The notes: generated by a model not told the origin, from the sequence alone. A stretch of DNA of 64,000 nucleotides from Pseudomonas costantinii (GCF_001870435.1 NZ_MDDR01000034.1:434001-498000), one strand, 5' to 3'; shown: positions 28,107 to 37,097, counted from the stretch's first letter. Program-made: numbers and translations.

Positions 28107-29531
28107 ATGACCCTTTACGTCAACCTCGCCGAATTGCTGGGCACCCGCATCGAACAGGGCTTCTATCGCCCTGGGGATCGCTTGCCCTCTGTGCGGGCCT
28201 TGAGTGTGGAACACGGGGTGAGCCTCAGCACCGTGCAGCAGGCGTATCGCATGCTGGAAGACAACGGCCTGGCAATGCCCAAGCCCAAGTCCGGTTACTT
28301 TGTACCCGTTGGTCGTGAGCTGCCGGCCCTGCCCGAGGTCGGTCGCCCGGCCCAACGGCCGGTGGAAATTTCCCAGTGGGATCAGGTGCTGGAACTGATT
28401 CGCGCGGTGCCGCGCAAAGATGTCATACAGATGGGTCGCGGTATGCCGGATGTATTGTCGCCCACCCTCAAACCGCTGCTGCGCAGCCTGGCGCGCGTCA
28501 GTCGACGTCAGGACCTGCCTGGGCTGTATTACGACAACATCCTCGGCTGTATGGAATTGCGTGAGCAAATCGCCCGGCTGTCTTTGGATTCCGGCTGCCA
28601 ACTGAACGCCGAAGATATCGTCATCACCACCGGCTGCCATGAGGCGCTGTCCGCCAGCATTCATGCCATTTGCCAACCTGGGGATATCGTCGCCGTCGAC
28701 TCGCCGAGCTTCCACGGCGCCATGCAAACGCTTAAAGGCCTGGGTATGAAGGCCTTGGAGATCCCAACGGACCCGATCACCGGCATCAGCCTCGAAGCAC
28801 TGGAATTGGCCTTGGAACAGTGGCCAATCAAGGTCATTCAATTGACCCCCAACTGCAACAACCCGCTTGGCTACATCATGCCGGAGGCACGCAAACGGGC
28901 ACTGCTGACCCTGGCCCAGCGCTTTGACGTGGCGATCATCGAAGACGATGTGTATGGCGAACTGGCCTACAGCTATCCGCGCCCGCGCACGATCAAATCC
29001 TTCGACGAAGATGGCCGTGTACTGCTTTGCAGTTCCTTCTCGAAAACCCTGGCGCCAGGCCTGCGTATTGGCTGGGTCGCACCCGGCCGATACTTGGAGC
29101 GGGTGCTGCACATGAAATACATCAGCACCGGCTCCACCGCTACACAGCCGCAGATCGCGATTGCAGAGTTCCTCAAGAACGGTCATTTCGAACCGCATTT
29201 ACGGCGGATGCGCACCCAATACCAGCGCAATCGCGACTTGATGCTCGACTGGGTCAGCCGCTACTTCCCGGCGGGCACTCGCGCCAGTCGGCCCCAGGGC
29301 AGTTTCATGCTGTGGATAGAACTGCCGGAGGGCTTCGATACCCTCAAACTCAATCGCGTGTTGGTGGAACAAGGCGTACAGGTGGCCGTGGGAAGTATCT
29401 TTTCTGCTTCCGGCAAGTACCGGAACTGCCTGCGCATGAACTACGCTGCCAAGCCAACCCCGCAGATCGAAGAGGCGGTGCGCAAGGTCGGTGCTGCCGC
29501 AATCAAGATGCTGGCCGAGGCGCAGGACTGA
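28107..29531 (+). CDS. MocR-type PLP-dependent transcriptional regulator (GntR-aminotransferase)
   Basis: 474 residues. N-terminal GntR winged helix (about 8-70, GDRLPSVRALSVEHGVSLST) and a C-terminal class I aminotransferase fold with the PLP lysine in SSFSKTLAPGLRIGW. MocR proteins bind PLP or amino acid-PLP adducts to control nearby genes. The target may be the divergent DUF1127 gene or the gene after it. GGGAG 8 bases before ATG 28107 decides the start. Confidence 0.92.
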   Translation: MTLYVNLAELLGTRIEQGFYRPGDRLPSVRALSVEHGVSLSTVQQAYRMLEDNGLAMPKPKSGYFVPVGRELPALPEVGRPAQRPVEISQWDQVLELIRAVPRKDVIQMGRGMPDVLSPTLKPLLRSLARVSRRQDLPGLYYDNILGCMELREQIARLSLDSGCQLNAEDIVITTGCHEALSASIHAICQPGDIVAVDSPSFHGAMQTLKGLGMKALEIPTDPITGISLEALELALEQWPIKVIQLTPNCNNPLGYIMPEARKRALLTLAQRFDVAIIEDDVYGELAYSYPRPRTIKSFDEDGRVLLCSSFSKTLAPGLRIGWVAPGRYLERVLHMKYISTGSTATQPQIAIAEFLKNGHFEPHLRRMRTQYQRNRDLMLDWVSRYFPAGTRASRPQGSFMLWIELPEGFDTLKLNRVLVEQGVQVAVGSIFSASGKYRNCLRMNYAAKPTPQIEEAVRKVGAAAIKMLAEAQD

Positions 29532-29593
29532 CCTTTCGCGAAAAATAGCCGTCATATGCCGACAATCGCCCAGACCTGGAAGCAGCGCCCTTG

Positions 29594-31162
29594 ATGATCC
29601 GACGGCTTTTACCGCTTTTGCTGCTGGGCGCTCTGGGCTTGTGCGGCTGCGCCACGGTGGATGTACCGCGCATACCCAGCGACGCCCTGCCCGCTGCGCA
29701 ATCGTCATTCGGCCGCTCGATCCAGGCCCAGGCCGCACCGTATCAGGGACGCTCCGGCTTTCGCCTGCTGCCCAACAGCAACGAGGCGTTCATGGCCCGT
29801 GCCGAGTTGATCCGCAACGCCCAGACCAGCCTCGACCTGCAGTACTACATCGTCCACGACGGCATCAGCACCCGCATGCTCGTGGATGAACTGCTCAAGG
29901 CCGCCGACCGAGGCGTGCGCATCCGCATCCTGCTGGACGACACCACCAGCGACGGCCTCGACCAGATCATCGCCACCCTCGCCGCCCATCCCAAGATCGA
30001 AATTCGCCTGTTCAACCCATTGCACCTGGGGCGCAGCACCGGTGTGACGCGGGCCATGGGCCGCTTGTTCAACCTGTCACTGCAACATCGGCGCATGCAC
30101 AACAAGCTGTGGCTGGCGGACAACAGCGTGGCGATCGTCGGCGGGCGCAACCTGGGGGACGAGTATTTCGACGCCGAACCCAACCTGAACTTCACCGATA
30201 TCGACATGCTCAGCGTGGGTCCGGTGGCCGAGCAACTGGGCCACAGTTTCGACCAGTACTGGAACAGCGCGCTGAGCAAACCCATTGATGAATTCGTCTC
30301 AAGCAGCCCGTCCAAGGGCGACTTGGCTGCTGCACGTGTGCGCCTGCAAGACTCACTGGCCGAATCACGCCAGCAGAACCACGCCCTGTACAACCGCTTG
30401 CGTACCTACCAGACCCGACCGCGCATGGACATCTGGCGCCGCGAGTTGATCTGGGCCTGGAACCAGGCGCTGTGGGACGCGCCGAGCAAGGTGTTGGCCA
30501 AGGCTGATCCAGACCCGCGCTTGTTGCTCACCACCCAACTGGCACCGGAGCTGGAAGGGGTAAGCCGCGAGCTGATGATGATTTCGGCGTATTTCGTACC
30601 TGGGCAACCCGGGCTGGTGTACCTCACCGGTCGCGCCGATGCCGGTGTGTCGGTGAGCCTGCTGACCAACTCCCTGGAGGCCACCGACGTACCGGCCGTG
30701 CACGGCGGCTATGCGCCTTATCGCAAGGCGCTGCTGGAGCACGGCGTGAAACTCTATGAACTGCGCCGCCAACCGGGCGACGTCCCAAGTGGCAGCGGCC
30801 CGCACCTGTTTCGCCGGGGCACCTTTCACGGCTCGGACTCGAGCCTGCATAGCAAAGCGATGATCTTTGATCGGGAGAAGTCGTTTATCGGCTCGTTCAA
30901 CTTCGACCCGCGCTCGGTGCTGTGGAACACCGAAGTCGGCGTATTGGTGGACAGCCCCGAGTTGGCGGAGCATCTGCGCAACCTGGCACTGCAAGGTATG
31001 GCCCCAGCCTTGAGCTATGAGGCGAAACTGCAGGACGGCCAAGTGGTGTGGGAGACCGAGGATAACGGCCAATTGCACACCCTGACCCGTGAGCCAGGCA
31101 GTTGGTGGCGCCGATTCAACGCCTGGTTCGCCACCAGTGTTGGCCTGGAGCGCATGCTCTAG
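29594..31162 (+). CDS. Phospholipase D-like lipoprotein (cardiolipin synthase-like)
   Basis: 522 residues. The signal sequence LLPLLLLGALGLCGCAT fits a lipoprotein. There are two HKD motifs: HNKLWLADNSVAIVGGRN near residue 168 and HSKAMIFDREKSFIGSFNFD near 418; both hold the His, Lys and Asp of the PLD family. It could be a cardiolipin synthase C-type enzyme or a periplasmic phosphodiesterase. ATG 29594 used; TTG 29591 just upstream is in frame. Its stop shares CTAG with the convergent MFS gene. Confidence 0.88.
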   Translation: MIRRLLPLLLLGALGLCGCATVDVPRIPSDALPAAQSSFGRSIQAQAAPYQGRSGFRLLPNSNEAFMARAELIRNAQTSLDLQYYIVHDGISTRMLVDELLKAADRGVRIRILLDDTTSDGLDQIIATLAAHPKIEIRLFNPLHLGRSTGVTRAMGRLFNLSLQHRRMHNKLWLADNSVAIVGGRNLGDEYFDAEPNLNFTDIDMLSVGPVAEQLGHSFDQYWNSALSKPIDEFVSSSPSKGDLAAARVRLQDSLAESRQQNHALYNRLRTYQTRPRMDIWRRELIWAWNQALWDAPSKVLAKADPDPRLLLTTQLAPELEGVSRELMMISAYFVPGQPGLVYLTGRADAGVSVSLLTNSLEATDVPAVHGGYAPYRKALLEHGVKLYELRRQPGDVPSGSGPHLFRRGTFHGSDSSLHSKAMIFDREKSFIGSFNFDPRSVLWNTEVGVLVDSPELAEHLRNLALQGMAPALSYEAKLQDGQVVWETEDNGQLHTLTREPGSWWRRFNAWFATSVGLERML

Positions 31163-32301
31163 GCCGGTTGCGCAGCGCCGAATGCACCCTGGCGCAATAG
31201 CAACACCACCAGACCCAGCGCTCCAGCCGCCATCAGCAGCGGCAATGCATGCCCGCTGATCCACTGGCTACCCGCGCCCGCCACCAGCGGCCCGATCAGG
31301 CAGCCGATGCCCCACAGCTGCGCAATGTGAGCATTGGCGCGCACCAGCTCATCGTCGCGGTAACGCTCGCCGATCAGAATCAGCGACAGCGTGAACAACC
31401 CGCCCGCACTGGCGCCGAATAGCACCCACACCGGCCAGATCAGCAGCGTGTGCATCAACAGTGGAATTGCCAGGCTCGATGCCAGCAACAACACCGCACA
31501 ACTCAAAAACAGCGTGCGTCGCGGCAAGTAGTCCGCCAGCGCACCGATGGGCAATTGCAGCAGTGCGTCGCCGACCACCACCGTGCTGACCATCGCCAAG
31601 GCGATCTCGGCGGTGAAGCCCTGTTGCAGGCAATACACCGGCAGCAGCGTCAGAATCATCGCCTCGAACGCAGCGAACAATGCCACCGCCCAGGCAATCG
31701 CCGGCAGGCTCTGGCAAAAGCGCCACAGGTCGACGAAGGTCACGCTGAAGGATTCGGCAGTCGGTGCGCCGGAGCGCCCCAGCAACAGCAGCGGTGCGAC
31801 CATCAGCAAGCCCACGCCCACCCAGAAACCATAATCATGGTCGGTACCCAGCACGCCCAGCAGCAACGGGCCCGACAGCTGGCTCAAGGCATAGGTGCAG
31901 CCATACAGTGCCACCAACCGGCCACGCCATTGCTCCACCACCAACTGGTTGATCCAGCTTTCACCGAGGATAAACACGATGGTCAGGATCACTCCGATCA
32001 TCAGCCGCAGCACCAACCAAACCGGGTAGCTGGGCAGGATTGCCAGCAAGCCGATGGAGACGGCGCCGGCCCACAGGCACAAACGCATCAGGTTGGCGGT
32101 GCCCAGCCATGAGGCCATCCGGCTGGAGACCTTCGCCCCCAGCAGCACGCCGAAGGCAGGCATCGCCGCCATCACACCAATGGCGAAGCTACCGTAGCCC
32201 CAGCCTTCTAGGCGCAGGGACACCAAAGGCATGCTGACGCCCAGGGCCAAGCCGACGCTCAGCACCGAGGCCAGGACGGCGAAATAAGTCGCCCAACGCA
32301 T
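31159..32301 (-). CDS. MFS transporter, YcaD-like
   Basis: 380 residues and about 12 hydrophobic helices (YFAVLASVLSVGLALGVSMP, WLVLRLMIGVILTIVFILGE). It belongs to the short MFS group of E. coli YcaD; the substrate is unknown. I set the start at ATG 32301, 7 bases after AGGAG, rather than GTG 32307. The adjacent 32.3-32.5 kb stretch is a composite REP. Confidence 0.87.
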   Translation of the reverse strand: MRWATYFAVLASVLSVGLALGVSMPLVSLRLEGWGYGSFAIGVMAAMPAFGVLLGAKVSSRMASWLGTANLMRLCLWAGAVSIGLLAILPSYPVWLVLRLMIGVILTIVFILGESWINQLVVEQWRGRLVALYGCTYALSQLSGPLLLGVLGTDHDYGFWVGVGLLMVAPLLLLGRSGAPTAESFSVTFVDLWRFCQSLPAIAWAVALFAAFEAMILTLLPVYCLQQGFTAEIALAMVSTVVVGDALLQLPIGALADYLPRRTLFLSCAVLLLASSLAIPLLMHTLLIWPVWVLFGASAGGLFTLSLILIGERYRDDELVRANAHIAQLWGIGCLIGPLVAGAGSQWISGHALPLLMAAGALGLVVLLLRQGAFGAAQPA

Positions 32302-32343
32302 TTCCACGCTCCTGTGGATTATTTTTTCAGGGTTTTAAACGAA

Positions 32344-32465
32344 CTGTAGGAGCGAGCTTATGTGGAAGCCGGGCTTGCCCGCGATACAGGCACCTCGGTG
32401 TGTCAGTCACACCTCGGTGATGCTATCGCAGGCAAGCCAGCTCCCACACAAGCTCGCTCCTACAG
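32344..32465. repeat. Composite REPIN: outer GTAGGAGCGAGCTT and inner GGCTTGCC arms
   Basis: Outer arms CTGTAGGAGCGAGCTT (32344-32359) and its exact complement (32450-32465), 16 of 16. Inside lie GAAGCCGGGCTTGCCCGCGAT and ATCGCAGGCAAGCCAGCTCC, the arms of the GTGGGAGCTGGCTTGCC family. The loop holds GCACCTCGGTGT at 32390-32401. It lies between divergent MFS and convergent kauB ends. Confidence 0.85.
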
Positions 32466-32482
32466 AGGATCAGCGGTGTTGC

Positions 32483-33976
32483 TTAGAGCTTGATCCAGGT
32501 CGACTTCAGCTCAGTGTATTTGTCGAACGCATGCAGCGACTTGTCACGGCCATTACCCGACTGCTTGAAACCACCAAACGGTGCAGTCATATCGCCGCCG
32601 TCATACTGGTTGACCCACACGCTACCGGCGCGCAGGGCCTTGGCGGTCAGGTGCGCCTTGGAGATGTCCGCTGTCCACACGGCTGCGGCGAGGCCGTAGA
32701 TAGTGTCGTTGGCGATGGCGATGGCTTCTTCGGCGCTGTCGAAGGTGATCACCGACAGGACTGGGCCAAAGATCTCTTCCTTGGCGATCTTCATGGCATT
32801 GGTCACACCGTCGAAAATCGTCGGCTCGACGTAGGTGCCACCGGTTTCTTCCAGGGTGCGCTTGCCACCGGCTACCAGTTTGGCGCCGTCGGCGTGACCG
32901 GCTTCGATGTACGAAAGCACAGTGTTCAACTGTTGGGTGTCCACCAGTGCACCAACGTTAGTCGCCGGGTCCAGCGGGTTGCCTGGCTTCCAGCCTTTGA
33001 GGGCCTCGATCACCAGCGGCAGGAATGTGTCCTTGATGGAGCGCTCTACGAGCAGGCGCGAACCGGCGGTGCAGACTTCGCCCTGGTTGAAGGCGATGGC
33101 ACCAGCGGCGGATTCAGCAGCAGCTTGCAGGTCAGGGGCATCGGCGAACACGATGTTCGGGCTCTTGCCGCCAGCTTCCAGCCACACGCGCTTCATGTTC
33201 GATTCACCGGATCGAATCAACAGTTGCTTGGCGATCTTGGTGGAACCCGTGAACACCAGGGTGTCGACGTCCATGTGCAGCGCCAGCGCATTGCCCACGG
33301 TGTGGCCGTAGCCCGGCAGCACGTTCAGCACGCCTTTTGGAATACCGGCCTCAACCGCCAGGGCTGCGATGCGGATCGCGGTCAGCGGGGATTTCTCGGA
33401 CGGCTTGAGGATCACCGAGTTACCGGTCGACAGCGCCGGGCCCAGCTTCCAGCAGGCCATCATCAACGGGAAGTTCCACGGCACGATGGCACCCACCACG
33501 CCAACCGGCTCGCGGGTCACCAGACCCAACTGGTTGTGGGGGGTGGCGGCGACTTCGTCGTAGATCTTGTCGATCGCCTCACCGCTCCAGCTCAGGGCAT
33601 TGGCGGCGCCAGGCACGTCAATTTCCAGGGAGTCGGTGATCGGCTTGCCCATGTCCAGGGTTTCGAGCAGCGCCAGCTCTTCGGCATTGTCATTGAGCAG
33701 CGCGGCGAAACGGAGCATGACCGATTTGCGCTTGGCCGGCGCCAGGCGCGACCAGACACCGGAATTGAAGGTGGCGCGGGCGTTTTCTACGGCACGCTGG
33801 GCGTCGGCGGCGTCACAACTGGCAACGGTGGCCAGCAGGCGGCCATCGACCGGGCTGATGCATTCGAAGGTGTCACCGGAAACAGCGGCGGTGTACTCGC
33901 CATTGATGTAGGCGCGGCCTTCGATCTTCAGATCCTTGGCGCGTTGTTCCCAGTCGGCACGGGTCAGGGTGGTCAT
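32483..33976 (-). CDS. kauB: Aldehyde dehydrogenase KauB/PauC (polyamine aldehydes)
   Basis: 497 residues of the NAD-dependent aldehyde dehydrogenase superfamily, closest in sequence to PuuC/KauB. Catalytic Cys near residue 302 in NQGEVCTAG, general base Glu in LEAGGKSPNIVF, Asn in VPWNFPLMMACWK. KauB oxidises gamma-glutamyl-aminobutyraldehyde and 4-guanidinobutyraldehyde in putrescine and arginine breakdown; P. aeruginosa KauB is PauR-controlled. GAGGAGGACACTCGC precedes ATG. Here the partner transaminase gene found next to kauB in P. aeruginosa is missing. Confidence 0.9.
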   Translation of the reverse strand: MTTLTRADWEQRAKDLKIEGRAYINGEYTAAVSGDTFECISPVDGRLLATVASCDAADAQRAVENARATFNSGVWSRLAPAKRKSVMLRFAALLNDNAEELALLETLDMGKPITDSLEIDVPGAANALSWSGEAIDKIYDEVAATPHNQLGLVTREPVGVVGAIVPWNFPLMMACWKLGPALSTGNSVILKPSEKSPLTAIRIAALAVEAGIPKGVLNVLPGYGHTVGNALALHMDVDTLVFTGSTKIAKQLLIRSGESNMKRVWLEAGGKSPNIVFADAPDLQAAAESAAGAIAFNQGEVCTAGSRLLVERSIKDTFLPLVIEALKGWKPGNPLDPATNVGALVDTQQLNTVLSYIEAGHADGAKLVAGGKRTLEETGGTYVEPTIFDGVTNAMKIAKEEIFGPVLSVITFDSAEEAIAIANDTIYGLAAAVWTADISKAHLTAKALRAGSVWVNQYDGGDMTAPFGGFKQSGNGRDKSLHAFDKYTELKSTWIKL

Positions 33977-34145
33977 GCGAGTGTCCTCCTCTTATTGAAT
34001 ACAAGGGCCAGGTGATGTCCCCCGGCAGCCTCACAAAATTCTTGCCCGGCCAGCCAGCTGTTCGGCTCAAGGCAGCTGCCACCCTAAACCAGCAGCTGGG
34101 GATGTTTCAATATATTTGACATAACGGCGGAAAACGCCCTTGCGA

Positions 34146-34163
34146 TGTTCATTTTAATAAACA
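34146..34163. promoter_or_regulatory. Imperfect palindrome upstream of cupin gene
   Basis: TGTTCATTTTAATAAACA is a two-fold symmetric site with one mismatched pair, in the 230-base gap between divergent kauB and the cupin gene. Could be an operator; the factor is unknown. Confidence 0.3.
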
Positions 34164-34206
34164 TAGACTTTGGGCTCTCCAACCGCAGGCCAGACGGGAC
34201 ACGCAC

Positions 34207-34569
34207 ATGAGCATCCAGGACATCGTCGACTTCAGCCAAGCCAAGACCCCCGCCGACCGCTACCGCCCTGCCGCCGAGAAAATCCTCAAGGGCGACCCCG
34301 AGCAAACGATCTACAACCACTACAACAGCCCCTGTGGCCAGATGAGCGCCGGAGTCTGGGAAGGTGAAGTCGGGCAGTGGAAGGTCAACTACACCGAGCA
34401 TGAGTACTGCGAGATTGTGCAGGGTGTGTCCGTACTGCGCGATGCCGATGGCAACGCCAAGACTTTGCGCGCCGGCGACCGATTCGTGATCCCCGCCGGC
34501 TTCAGCGGCACTTGGGAAGTGCTGGAAGCGTGCCGCAAGATCTACGTAGTGTTCGAACAGAAAGCCTGA
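34207..34569 (+). CDS. Cupin domain protein (Cupin_3/DUF861 type)
   Basis: 120 residues. The central block TEHEYCEIVQGVSVLRDADG and the AGDRFVIPAGFSGTWEV segment fit the Cupin_3 fold of (S)-ureidoglycine aminohydrolase-like proteins. Divergent from kauB, as in P. aeruginosa (PA5314 position). Possibly acts in amine or nitrogen metabolism, but function is not established. Confidence 0.86.
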   Translation: MSIQDIVDFSQAKTPADRYRPAAEKILKGDPEQTIYNHYNSPCGQMSAGVWEGEVGQWKVNYTEHEYCEIVQGVSVLRDADGNAKTLRAGDRFVIPAGFSGTWEVLEACRKIYVVFEQKA

Positions 34570-34585
34570 CCGGCAAATTCAAGGC

Positions 34586-34624
34586 AAAAAAAAGCCCGAC
34601 TCGTGAGAGACGGGCTTTTTTTCA
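34586..34624. terminator. Bidirectional terminator between cupin gene and rpmG
   Basis: A run of A, then GCCCGACTC-GTGA-GAGACGGGC with an A-A mismatch, then T7. It lies between the convergent cupin and rpmG genes. Confidence 0.85.
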
Positions 34625-34640
34625 CAAGGAAGAAAATCAA

Positions 34641-34796
34641 TTACTTGATTTTGCCTTCTTTGTAGATCACGTGCTTGCGAACGCGCGGGTCGAACATTTT
34701 CTTTTCGAGCTTGTCCGGGGTAGTACGCTTGTTCTTGTCGGTAGTGTAGAAGTGACCAGTACCGGCGCTAGAGATCATTCGAATCAATTCACGCAT
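34641..34796 (-). CDS. rpmG: 50S ribosomal protein L33
   Basis: 51 residues, cytosolic; a small protein of the large subunit. The reading MRELIRMISSAGTGHFYTT, then KNKRTTPDKLEKKMFD and HVIYKEGKIK, is clearly L33. No zinc-binding cysteines, the C-minus form. AGGAGCTCTATC precedes the ATG at 34796. It follows rpmB by 11 bases and is co-transcribed. Confidence 0.95.
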   Translation of the reverse strand: MRELIRMISSAGTGHFYTTDKNKRTTPDKLEKKMFDPRVRKHVIYKEGKIK

Positions 34797-34807
34797 GATA
34801 GAGCTCC

Positions 34808-35041
34808 TTAGATCTTGCCAGCGGCACGGATTTCGGCCAGCACGACAGTGATGCCACGCTTGTCGATAATGCGCATGCCTTTGGCAGATACGCGCAGACG
34901 GACAAAACGTTTCTCTTCTTCAACCCAGAAGCGGTGATGCTGCAGGTTTGGCAGGAAACGACGACGGGTTTTGTTATTTGCGTGGGAAATGTTATTCCCA
35001 GTCACCGGACCCTTACCGGTAACTTGACATACTCTCGACAT
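34808..35041 (-). CDS. rpmB: 50S ribosomal protein L28
   Basis: 77 residues: MSRVCQVTGKGPVTGNNISH, then RRRFLPNLQHHRFWVEEEKR, the usual L28 pattern, without the cysteine pair of the zinc form (one Cys remains at residue 5). rpmB-rpmG order is standard. The 5' leader holds a stable hairpin (35067-35085) 25 bases before the start. Confidence 0.95.
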   Translation of the reverse strand: MSRVCQVTGKGPVTGNNISHANNKTRRRFLPNLQHHRFWVEEEKRFVRLRVSAKGMRIIDKRGITVVLAEIRAAGKI

Positions 35042-35499
35042 GCCTCAGCCCTCTAAAACCACATGCCCAACCCGGCATGGGTTGGCCGCTTAATCTCTCA
35101 GTCATTTGGCGCCAGGCGCCGCGTTTCTTTAGGGTCTTACCGGCTACACCTACAAGCGAAGGAACCGGGCCCCTAGAAAAGAGCGCTGCTTTATACCAGA
35201 AAGACCCCGGTGCAACAACAGCCCGTGAGTTTTTACCAGCGTAAATCCTGGCGGAAGGCGCCTGAACCGTTGCCAGGAGGGGCCGCTGTAACAGCCGACC
35301 ACTCGTCGCACAGAATGATTTACAGCGCCCGAGCGCACTGGAAAGTGCACGGCGAAACGCGCTGAGGCGCCATCAAAACAGCATTTGAGGCAAAAGCACA
35401 GGCAAAAATGGGCTAGTCATTTATCAATCAGACCACTACGGTAGGACTTTTCCAGACTGCACTCGCAGATGGGCCTTCGATCTGCAAAGGAAACCGAAC
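35042..35499. other. Intergenic leader region of rpmB and peptide-binding gene
   Basis: 458 bases without a convincing gene. It holds the rpmB promoter and leader, a palindrome GGCGCC-A-GGCGCC at 35108-35120, a hairpin CCAACCC-GGCAT-GGGTTGG at 35067-35085, and the unmarked promoter of the binding-protein gene. Confidence 0.6.
35190..35218 (-). promoter_or_regulatory. Putative sigma-70 promoter of rpmB-rpmG
   Basis: On the minus strand TTGTTG (35213-35218) and TATAAA (35190-35195) are separated by 17 bases, near the extended form TGGTATAAA. The leader to the rpmB start would be about 140 nt. Confidence 0.5.
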
Positions 35500-37092
35500 A
35501 TGCGCCTCGCTGCCCTACCGCTATTGCTTGCCCCTCTATTTATCGCGCCGCTGGCCCAGGCGGCCACGAGTCTGAGCGTTTGCACCGAGGCCAGCCCCGA
35601 AGGGTTTGATGTGGTGCAATACAACTCGCTGACCACCACCAACGCCTCAGCCGACGTGCTGATGAACCGCCTGGTGGACTACGACGCGGCAAGCGGCAAG
35701 CTGGTGCCGAGCCTTGCGGATAGCTGGGAAGTCTCGCCGGATGGCCTGACGTATACCTTCAAACTGCACCCCGATGTGAAATTCCATCGCACCGAATACT
35801 TCACCCCAAGCCGCACCCTGACCGCCGAAGACGTGCGCTTCAGCTTTGAACGCATGCTCGACCCGGCCAACCCGTGGCACAAGATTGCCCAGAGCGGCTT
35901 CCCGCATGCGCAATCTCTACAATTGCCGGCACTGATCAAGAAGATCGACGCCCTCGACCCCCTGACCGTACGCTTTACCCTGGATCACGCGGACTCCACC
36001 TTCCTTGCCGCCCTGAGCATGGGCTTTGCCTCAATCTACCCGGCGGAATACGCCGACAAACTGCTCAAGGCCGGCACGCCGGAGAAGCTCAACAGCCAAC
36101 CGATCGGCACAGGCCCGTTCGTTTTTGTGCGCTTCCAGAAAGATGCCGTGGTGCGCTACAAAGCCAACCCGGAGTACTTCGCCGGTAAACCGTCTGTGGA
36201 TAACTTGATCTTCGCGATCACCCCGGACGCCAATGTGCGCCTGCAGAAACTGCATCGCGACGAATGCCAGATCGCCCTGTCACCCAAGCCCCTGGATGTG
36301 GGCGAAGCCAAAAAAGACCCCGCACTCAAGGTGGAAAAAACCGCTGCCTTCATGACCGCGTTCGTCGCAATCAACAGCCAGCATCCACCCTTGGACAAGC
36401 CGGAAGTGCGCCAGGCAATCAACCTGGCCTTCGACAAAACCAGCTACCTCAAGGCCGTGTTTGAAGGCACCGCTGAAGCCGCCAACGGCCCTTACCCACC
36501 CAATACCTGGAGTTACGCCAAGGACTTGCCGGGTTATCCACAGGACCTCGCCAAGGCCAAGGCCCTGCTGGACCGAGCCGGGCTCAAGGACGGCTTCAAA
36601 ACCACTATCTGGACGCGCCCGACGGGCAGCTTGCTCAACCCGAACCCAAATCTCGGCGCACAACTGTTGCAGGCTGACTTGGCCAAGGTCGGCATCCAGG
36701 CCGAGATTCGCGTGATCGAATGGGGCGAGCTGATTCGCCGAGCCAAAGCGGGCGAGCACGACCTGCTGTTCATGGGCTGGGCCGGCGACAACGGCGACCC
36801 GGATAACTTCCTGACCCCGCAGTTCTCCTGCGCGGCGGTGAAGTCCGGTACCAACTTCGCCCGCTATTGCGACCCGGCCCTGGACAAGTTGATCAGCGCC
36901 GGCAAGACCACCAGCGAGCAAGGTGTACGCAGCAAGCTCTATCAACAAGCCCAGGCGCAGATCCAACAGCAGGCATTGTGGCTCCCGCTGGCACACCCGA
37001 CGGCGTTTGCCCTGGCACGCAAGAATGTCGAAGGATATGAGGTGAGCCCGTTTGGGCGGCAGGATTTCTCCAAGGTCAGCGTCAAACCCTGA
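35500..37092 (+). CDS. Periplasmic peptide/dipeptide-binding protein (SBP_bac_5, DppA-like)
   Basis: 530 residues. A signal peptide (MRLAALPLLLAPLFIAPLAQA) precedes the typical family 5 body: LVPSLADSWEVSPDGLTYTF, LNPNPNLGAQLLQADLAKVG and LMGWAGDNGDPDNFLTPQF. The last motif is the DppA type. No permease or ATPase gene lies next to it, so it may feed an ABC transporter elsewhere, as PA5317 seems to. The start follows AAAGGAAACCGAAC. Confidence 0.92.
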   Translation: MRLAALPLLLAPLFIAPLAQAATSLSVCTEASPEGFDVVQYNSLTTTNASADVLMNRLVDYDAASGKLVPSLADSWEVSPDGLTYTFKLHPDVKFHRTEYFTPSRTLTAEDVRFSFERMLDPANPWHKIAQSGFPHAQSLQLPALIKKIDALDPLTVRFTLDHADSTFLAALSMGFASIYPAEYADKLLKAGTPEKLNSQPIGTGPFVFVRFQKDAVVRYKANPEYFAGKPSVDNLIFAITPDANVRLQKLHRDECQIALSPKPLDVGEAKKDPALKVEKTAAFMTAFVAINSQHPPLDKPEVRQAINLAFDKTSYLKAVFEGTAEAANGPYPPNTWSYAKDLPGYPQDLAKAKALLDRAGLKDGFKTTIWTRPTGSLLNPNPNLGAQLLQADLAKVGIQAEIRVIEWGELIRRAKAGEHDLLFMGWAGDNGDPDNFLTPQFSCAAVKSGTNFARYCDPALDKLISAGKTTSEQGVRSKLYQQAQAQIQQQALWLPLAHPTAFALARKNVEGYEVSPFGRQDFSKVSVKP

Positions 37093-37097
37093 GAACC

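Noticed and set aside
29594..31162. Type VI effector role for the phospholipase D-like protein
   Set aside because: No vgrG, adaptor or immunity gene adjoins it, and the type VI genes lie about 30 kb away. A lipoprotein signal also argues against an injected effector.
35150..35350. 66-residue minus strand frame in the rpmB leader region
   Set aside because: It has no ribosome site, no homology and overlaps the presumed promoter of rpmB.
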